From NCBI RefSeq assembly GCF_028198145.1, contig NZ_CP116338.1, forward strand, positions 1,674,001-1,738,000: DNA of 64,000 nucleotides, read 5' to 3'. The stretch is from Microbacterium sp. nov. GSS16 (lineage in GTDB: Bacteria > Actinomycetota > Actinomycetes > Actinomycetales > Microbacteriaceae). Below, piece by piece: positions 59,651 to 64,000 of the stretch (positions within the stretch are counted from its first letter, which is position 1; each line of letters starts with the position of its first letter). The position numbers and the translations under genes were made by a program. The notes beneath the pieces were generated by a model. That model saw only the letters and a list, made by a program, of their open reading frames with translations. It did no database searches and was not told the origin of the DNA.

Positions 59651-61227
59651 AGCGCCGCCACGGAGGACGGCGCCGTCGGCGGCTCTGCAAGGGGACCGGG
59701 CGATACATCGCCGCGGAGGCGCTTGACGACCAGCTCCGCGCTGATCAGGCACATCGGCAGCCCGATGCCCGGGATGGTCGTGGCGCCGGCGTACAGCAGT
59801 CCGTCGACCTTCGACGACGTGTTCGCGCCGCGCAGGAACGCACTCTGTCGCAGGGTGTGCGCGGGGCCGAGTGCGCCGCCGCGCCAGGCGCCGAAATCGC
59901 GTTCGAAGTCGGCGGGGCCGATGGTCCGGCGCACGACGATGCGCTCACGCAGGTCGGGGACACCGCACCAGGCCGCGATCTGATCGATCGCCGCGTCTGC
60001 TGCACGCTCCACCCGCTCATCGCCTGCGCCGTCGACGCCGCCGGCGCCGATGGCTGTGTCGGCGGGCACCGGGATGAGCACGAACAGGTTCTCGTGACCC
60101 TCGGGGGCGACGTCGTCGGTCGCGCTGGGACGGCAGACGTAGATGGATGCCGGATCGGGGATGCGCTTGCCGGCGCCGCGGCGCCCTCTGCCGTAGATGG
60201 CGTCGAACCCCTCCTCCCACTGCTTCGTGAACAGCAGCGTGTGGTGGGCGAGCTGCGGCAGCTCGCCGCGCACACCGAGCAGGGCGAGCACGGCACCGGG
60301 TCCGGGGTCGCGCTTGTCCCACCATCCGTCCGATCTCGTGCGGTGCTCGTCATCGAGCAGCTGCTGCTCGGTGACGTGCAGATCGGCGGTCGACACGACG
60401 ACGTCGGCGGGCAGATGCTCGCGTGTGCCGTCGGCGAGCTCGACCTCGACGCCGGTGGCGGCGCCGCCGTCGACCGTGATGCGTGTGGCGCGGCATCCGG
60501 TGCGGATGTCGACGCCCTCCGCGCGCGCGACGCGGGCGATGGCCGCGATGACGGCGGTGAACCCGCCGCGCGGATACAGCACGCCCTGGCCGATGTCGAG
60601 GTGGCTCATCAGGTGGTACATGCCGGGTGCCTTCGCAGGCGAGGTGCCGAGGAACACCGCCGGATACCCGAGGATCTGCTGCACCCGCGGTTCGCGGCTG
60701 TGCCGGCGGATGCGCCGGTCGAGCGGCTCGGCGAGCAGGCGGGTGAGAGTCGGCAGTCCGCGCAGCGTGCGCGGGGTCAGCAGCGGCCGCAGCGACTCGT
60801 ATGTGCTGTACAGGAAGGTGGAGGTGGCCAGATCGTAGGTCTCGGCGGCGGATGCGAGGTAGCGGTCCAGAGCCTCCCCGGCATCCGGATCGAGGGCCAC
60901 CAGGGCATCCCTCGCCCCCTCGGCCGGCAGGTCGAACGGCTCCTCGTCGTCTTCGAAGTACACCCGATAGGCGGGATCGAGTCGCACGAGGTCGAGCTGC
61001 TCGGCCGACGAGGTGCCCAGCAGCCGGAAGAAGTGATCGAACACCTCCGGCATCAGGTACCACGACGGGCCGGTGTCGAAGCGGAATCCGCCCGACTCCC
61101 AGTTGCCGGCACGGCCGCCGAGCTCGTCTCGCGCCTCGACGAGCGTCACGGACGCGCCTTCCCTGGCGAGCAGAGCAGCGGTGGCGAGGCCCGAGATGCC
61201 TCCTCCGATGACGACGGCGCGCCTCAT
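59647..61227 (-). CDS. crtI: Phytoene desaturase
   Basis: 526 residues, usual length. The amino-terminal FAD motif AVVIGGGISGLATAALLAREG and DELGGRAG, the YPRGGFTAVIAAIARVA stretch, and the carboxy-terminal GLLYAGATTIPGIGLPMCLIS (the bacterial phytoene dehydrogenase signature) are present. It introduces four double bonds into phytoene to make lycopene, at the membrane. It overlaps crtB and crtYe by four bases. Confidence 0.96.
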   Translation of the reverse strand: MRRAVVIGGGISGLATAALLAREGASVTLVEARDELGGRAGNWESGGFRFDTGPSWYLMPEVFDHFFRLLGTSSAEQLDLVRLDPAYRVYFEDDEEPFDLPAEGARDALVALDPDAGEALDRYLASAAETYDLATSTFLYSTYESLRPLLTPRTLRGLPTLTRLLAEPLDRRIRRHSREPRVQQILGYPAVFLGTSPAKAPGMYHLMSHLDIGQGVLYPRGGFTAVIAAIARVARAEGVDIRTGCRATRITVDGGAATGVEVELADGTREHLPADVVVSTADLHVTEQQLLDDEHRTRSDGWWDKRDPGPGAVLALLGVRGELPQLAHHTLLFTKQWEEGFDAIYGRGRRGAGKRIPDPASIYVCRPSATDDVAPEGHENLFVLIPVPADTAIGAGGVDGAGDERVERAADAAIDQIAAWCGVPDLRERIVVRRTIGPADFERDFGAWRGGALGPAHTLRQSAFLRGANTSSKVDGLLYAGATTIPGIGLPMCLISAELVVKRLRGDVSPGPLAEPPTAPSSVAAL

Positions 61228-62096
61228 ACTGTTGTCCTTCCTGCTGCGGCGTTGGCCAGGATGCCGAGCTTGCGACTCAGCGGCACCGACACGCGGGTGG
61301 TGCGCAGCTGGGCCGCCGGAGTCGCGCGCAACTGCTCGTTGAGTCGGCCGAAGAGCTCCGCGGCCGCGGTCGTCGCCCGACGCGATCCGCGCGGCAGGCG
61401 TGCGATGGCCTCGCGCGCGACGGCGAGATCCTCGGCGATCTCATCGACGACAGCCTCCTTCTCGCGGTCGGTGAAGGTCTGCGGGTCCAGGCCCGGGATG
61501 TACGAGCGGCCCAGCCGCCCTGCGTCGTCGGCCAGGTCGCGCAGGAAGTTCACCTTCTGGAAGGCCGCGCCGAGGCGACGGGCGCCCTCTTCGAGCTGGT
61601 CGTCGAGCGCGAACCCCGGATGCTCGAGCGCGAACACCCGCAGGCACATCGAGCCGACGACCTCGGCGGAGCCGTGGATGTATCGGCGGTACTGATCGCG
61701 ATCGAAGCGCGGGTGCGCGGTGGCGTCCATCCGCATCGATTCGAAGAACGGCTGCACGAGCTCGGCGCCGATGCCCGTGCGTCGCGCCGTGGCGGCGAAG
61801 GCGTGCACCACGAGGTTCGCGCTGAAACCGCAGCCGAGCGCGCGCAGGGTGTCCTGCTCGAGCGCATCGAGGATGGCGAGCACCTCGGGTCGGTCCAACC
61901 CCGCCTCCGCCGCCGGCCCGTCGACGATCTCGTCGGCGACGCGCACCAGCGCGTACACGTCGGCGATCCCGCCGCGCACATCGCGCGGCAGCAGCCGACT
62001 CGCGTATCCGAACGACGTCGAGTACCCGCTGATCACATGCGCGGAGGCGGTGTGGGCCGTCCGCGTGTAGAGGTCGAGTGCGCGCTCAGCCCTCAC
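61224..62096 (-). CDS. crtB: Phytoene synthase
   Basis: 290 residues from the GTG at 62096, which overlaps the crtE stop (GTGA); the frame continues upstream but the family begins here with YTRTAHTASAHVISGYSTSFGYASRLL. The two Mg-binding sites are visible: VRVADEIVDG near residue 55 and NFLRDLADDAGRLGRSYIP near 175. It condenses two GGPP into phytoene, the first committed step of carotenoid synthesis. Confidence 0.96.
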   Translation of the reverse strand: MRAERALDLYTRTAHTASAHVISGYSTSFGYASRLLPRDVRGGIADVYALVRVADEIVDGPAAEAGLDRPEVLAILDALEQDTLRALGCGFSANLVVHAFAATARRTGIGAELVQPFFESMRMDATAHPRFDRDQYRRYIHGSAEVVGSMCLRVFALEHPGFALDDQLEEGARRLGAAFQKVNFLRDLADDAGRLGRSYIPGLDPQTFTDREKEAVVDEIAEDLAVAREAIARLPRGSRRATTAAAELFGRLNEQLRATPAAQLRTTRVSVPLSRKLGILANAAAGRTTV

Positions 62097-63139
62097 GACT
62101 GCCGCTCCGCGCAGCGCTCGGCGATCTGCGCGAGCTCGGCGCGCAGCCCGGTGGGCAGGGGAGCGATGGCGATCGCATGCAGCACGTCGTGAAGCACGCC
62201 GTCGATGACGCGCTGCATCCGCTCGACCGCTCCGGAGGACACCAGCGCGGCGCGCAGCCGATCGGCATCGGACGTCTCGAGTGGCGCCTGCCCGAAGAGG
62301 GGCCGCACCGCGTCCCACTCCGGGGTGCCCTCCGCGAAGGCGACGAGCAGCGTGCGCTTCCCCTCGCGCAGGTCGCCGATGACGCTCTTGCCCGTGCTGC
62401 TCTCCGCCCCGAAGACGCCAAGGGCGTCGTCGCGCAGCTGGTACAGCAGGCCCAGACGCGATCCGATCCACTCCAGCGCCTCGACGACCTGGTCGGTGGC
62501 GCCGGCCAGCAGCGCACCCACCCGCAGCGGCGCGGCGAACGAGTACGCGGCGGTCTTCTGCTCGATCATCCGCAGGATGTCCTCCTGCTCGGCGTGCATG
62601 ACGCCTTTCGCGTAGCCCACGTCGGCGTGCTCTCCCGCCGCAGTCAGGATCAGGGCGTCGTCGATCACCCGGTGCAGAGTGGCTGCGGCCGGGTGGGCCA
62701 CGTCGGCGACGAGCACGTGGGCCCCGCTGATCAGCAGGTCGCCGGCGAGGAGTGCCGACGCCTCTCCCCACGCGGTCGCGGTGTGCGGGGCGTGGCCGTC
62801 GTCGAGGGCGGCGGCCGCGAAGCGGCCCGCGAGATTGGGCTTCCCGCGGCGCACCAGATCGCGGTCGAGCACGTCGTCGTGCATGAGAAGAGCGGTGTGC
62901 AGCACCTCGAAGGCCGCCGCGGCGCACAGCGCCGAGTCGTCCTCGACGCCGCCCAGGCTCTCGTGAGCGAGCAGCAGCAGACGCGGCCGCAGGCGCTTGC
63001 CGCCCTGAGTGGCGTCCGCCGCGCGGCGCCACAGGTCGCCGTAGCGCCCGCCCATCGCGTCGGCCCGCTCGATGCGGTCGGCGAAGAACCGGTCGATGAT
63101 CTCATCCAGCCGTGGGTCGACCGCGGTCTCGAGCCTCAT
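62093..63139 (-). CDS. crtE: Geranylgeranyl diphosphate synthase
   Basis: 348 residues, isoprenyl-diphosphate-synthase fold. The first aspartate-rich motif is in LLMHDDVLDRDLVRRGKPN (DDxxD). The second is QLRDDALGVFGAESSTGKS, with Gly at the fifth place, as in many actinobacterial homologues. Upstream GGKRLRPRLLLLAH is also typical. It extends IPP and DMAPP to C20 GGPP for CrtB and for prenyl donors. The ATG at 63139 overlaps the idi stop by four bases. Confidence 0.96.
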   Translation of the reverse strand: MRLETAVDPRLDEIIDRFFADRIERADAMGGRYGDLWRRAADATQGGKRLRPRLLLLAHESLGGVEDDSALCAAAAFEVLHTALLMHDDVLDRDLVRRGKPNLAGRFAAAALDDGHAPHTATAWGEASALLAGDLLISGAHVLVADVAHPAAATLHRVIDDALILTAAGEHADVGYAKGVMHAEQEDILRMIEQKTAAYSFAAPLRVGALLAGATDQVVEALEWIGSRLGLLYQLRDDALGVFGAESSTGKSVIGDLREGKRTLLVAFAEGTPEWDAVRPLFGQAPLETSDADRLRAALVSSGAVERMQRVIDGVLHDVLHAIAIAPLPTGLRAELAQIAERCAERQS

Positions 63140-63699
63140 GCGACGCTCCGCCACGCGGTGGCGTGGATGGTGCCTGCGGTCGCCGAGAGCTGCTGGGCCT
63201 GCAGCACGAGCCAGGGGCTGAACGCCCACGGCGCGGCGGTGAGTGCGGCGGCGAGGTCTTCGGGGCTGACCCAGCGGGCATCCATCGCCTCGGCCGGGTT
63301 CAGCTGCGGCTCGCCCACCGCGCGGGCGGTGTAGACGGGGCAGATCTCGTTCTCCACGATCCCGGAGGCGTCCACCGCGCGGTAGCGGAAGTCCGGCAGC
63401 TCGAGCTCGAGATCCGCGATCTCGAGACCGAGCTCCTCCTGGGCGCGGCGTCGCACCGCATCCGGAATCGCCTCGAACGGGCCGGGGTGACCGCAGAACG
63501 CGTTGGTCCACGTGCCCGGCCAGGCGCGCTTGGTCAGCGCCCGTCTGGTCAGCAGCAGCCGGCCCTCGTCATCACGCACGTGACAGGAGAACGCGAGGTG
63601 CAGCGGGGTCTCCCCATGGTGCACCTCGTCTTTGCGGGCGACACCGCAGGGGTTGCCTTCGTCGTCGAGAAGGATCACGCGCTCGGGGGACTGGGTCAC
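63136..63699 (-). CDS. idi: Isopentenyl-diphosphate delta-isomerase (type I)
   Basis: 187 residues, Nudix-like fold. LHLAFSCHVRDDEGRLLLTRRA and WTNAFCGHPGPFEAIPDAVRRRAQEELG carry the catalytic cysteine, and ENEICPVY carries the catalytic glutamate. It interconverts IPP and DMAPP, balancing the precursors for CrtE. The GTG start is preceded by AGGAGG. First gene of the seven-gene carotenoid operon; its promoter lies in the 77-base region shared with the divergent MarR gene. Confidence 0.96.
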   Translation of the reverse strand: MTQSPERVILLDDEGNPCGVARKDEVHHGETPLHLAFSCHVRDDEGRLLLTRRALTKRAWPGTWTNAFCGHPGPFEAIPDAVRRRAQEELGLEIADLELELPDFRYRAVDASGIVENEICPVYTARAVGEPQLNPAEAMDARWVSPEDLAAALTAAPWAFSPWLVLQAQQLSATAGTIHATAWRSVA

Positions 63700-63718
63700 T
63701 TCGGCCTCCTGTGTATTC

Positions 63719-63746
63719 GCTAGACAGGCTAGCTTTCAACTGTTGA
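63719..63746. promoter_or_regulatory. Inverted repeats between idi and marR-like gene
   Basis: GCTAG/CTAGC (63719-63723 and 63729-63733) and, three bases on, TCAAC-T-GTTGA (63736-63746). They lie at the place of the idi promoter and just upstream of the divergent TAAAAT box; they are likely regulator sites. Confidence 0.6.
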
Positions 63747-63763
63747 GATATCCACATCTGACG

Positions 63764-63769
63764 TAAAAT
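63764..63769 (+). promoter_or_regulatory. Leaderless -10 box for marR-like gene
   Basis: TAAAAT, seven bases, ATG at 63777. Confidence 0.7.
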
Positions 63770-63776
63770 CAACCGC

Positions 63777-64000
63777 ATGCGGAAAATTGATCCGTCCTCC
63801 TCGCCGACCGTGGTCATGCACGATCCGCGCCTGAACGACCCCCAGCAGGAGCTCGTGCGCACCGGCGATCTCGCGCCGGCCGAGCTGGAGAGCGTCCTCG
63901 AGGTGCTGGAGGCGATGCGCCGCTGGCGCGAGGCCGAGCGGGAGAACAGCGAGGCGTCCCAGCGCTACATGCGGCTGGGGGCGAGTGACATGAGGGCGCT
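63777..64000 (+). CDS. MarR family regulator of carotenoid operon (CrtR-like), 3' end outside window
   Basis: First 74 residues only. The stretch ESVLEVLEAMRRWREAERENSEASQRYMRLGASDMRAL matches the amino-terminal helix and first DNA-binding helices of the MarR protein at 14579, so the two are paralogues. Divergent placement beside idi-crtE-crtB suggests a repressor of the carotenoid operon, as known for CrtR of Corynebacterium, which is released by GGPP. Function is inferred from position and family; the winged helix itself is beyond the window edge. Confidence 0.82.
   Translation, partial: MRKIDPSSSPTVVMHDPRLNDPQQELVRTGDLAPAELESVLEVLEAMRRWREAERENSEASQRYMRLGASDMRA

Overview
The window is a chromosomal stretch of a high-GC Gram-positive actinobacterium, most likely a Microbacterium or close relative in the Microbacteriaceae. 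The evidence is very high third-position GC, frequent GTG starts, the C50-type carotenoid cluster (lycopene elongase plus the split cyclase CrtYe/CrtYf), a mycobacterial-type protein mannosyltransferase, and many genes whose TANNNT -10 box sits 6-7 bases before the start codon (leaderless transcripts). I see no rRNA, tRNA, CRISPR array, insertion sequence or prophage gene. No gene-free stretch exceeds about 190 bases.

Layout. 1-5786: end of a simple-sugar-type ABC importer (ATPase, permease) followed by hydantoinase/oxoprolinase subunits A and B. 5855-11847: a LacI regulator facing, across two palindromic operators, an operon with an amino-acid-type ABC importer, a Gfo/Idh/MocA dehydrogenase and a glycine-oxidase-like flavoenzyme. 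This looks like uptake and oxidation of an amino-acid-derived compound. 12009-16815: fatty acid desaturase with a possible AUC start, an FMN reductase-like protein, a drug-efflux MFS pseudogene beside an intact MarR regulator, and pgi. 16909-25475: aldo/keto reductase with a rhodanese, a PLDc_N-type small membrane protein, an ArsR-like regulator with an MFS exporter, an NYN-LOTUS protein behind a Gfo dehydrogenase, metY and a quinone oxidoreductase. 25499-38712: hrpA helicase, a DUF418-like membrane protein, aldo/keto reductase, DUF255 thioredoxin-fold protein, APC permease, DUF808 protein, protein O-mannosyltransferase and rsmI.

38709-46713: housekeeping block with a methyltransferase, metG, TatD nuclease, rsmA and ispE, interrupted by a GNAT acetyltransferase, an MFS exporter and a YghZ-type aldo/keto reductase. 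46771-53728: a multiple-monosaccharide importer (chvE-mmsA-mmsB type, minus strand). It faces a second, permease-less paralogue of its ATPase that is followed by a ROK repressor; a 14-base direct repeat between the divergent genes is the likely operator. 53771-58130: ThrE-like exporter, a fusion of a helix-turn-helix domain with an ECF S-component-like membrane domain, and an ABC-F protein. 58153-64000: the carotenoid operon idi-crtE-crtB-crtI-crtYe-crtYf-crtEb (minus strand), every junction overlapping by four or fewer bases, divergent from a truncated MarR regulator. Together these enzymes should take IPP/DMAPP to GGPP, phytoene, lycopene, and then a C50 epsilon-cyclic carotenoid such as decaprenoxanthin; ispE at 45787 belongs to the precursor pathway.

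The most notable points are the helix-turn-helix/S-component fusion, the permease-less ATPase with its ROK repressor, the LacI-controlled import-oxidation operon, the possible AUC start, and the shared leaderless promoter pattern.
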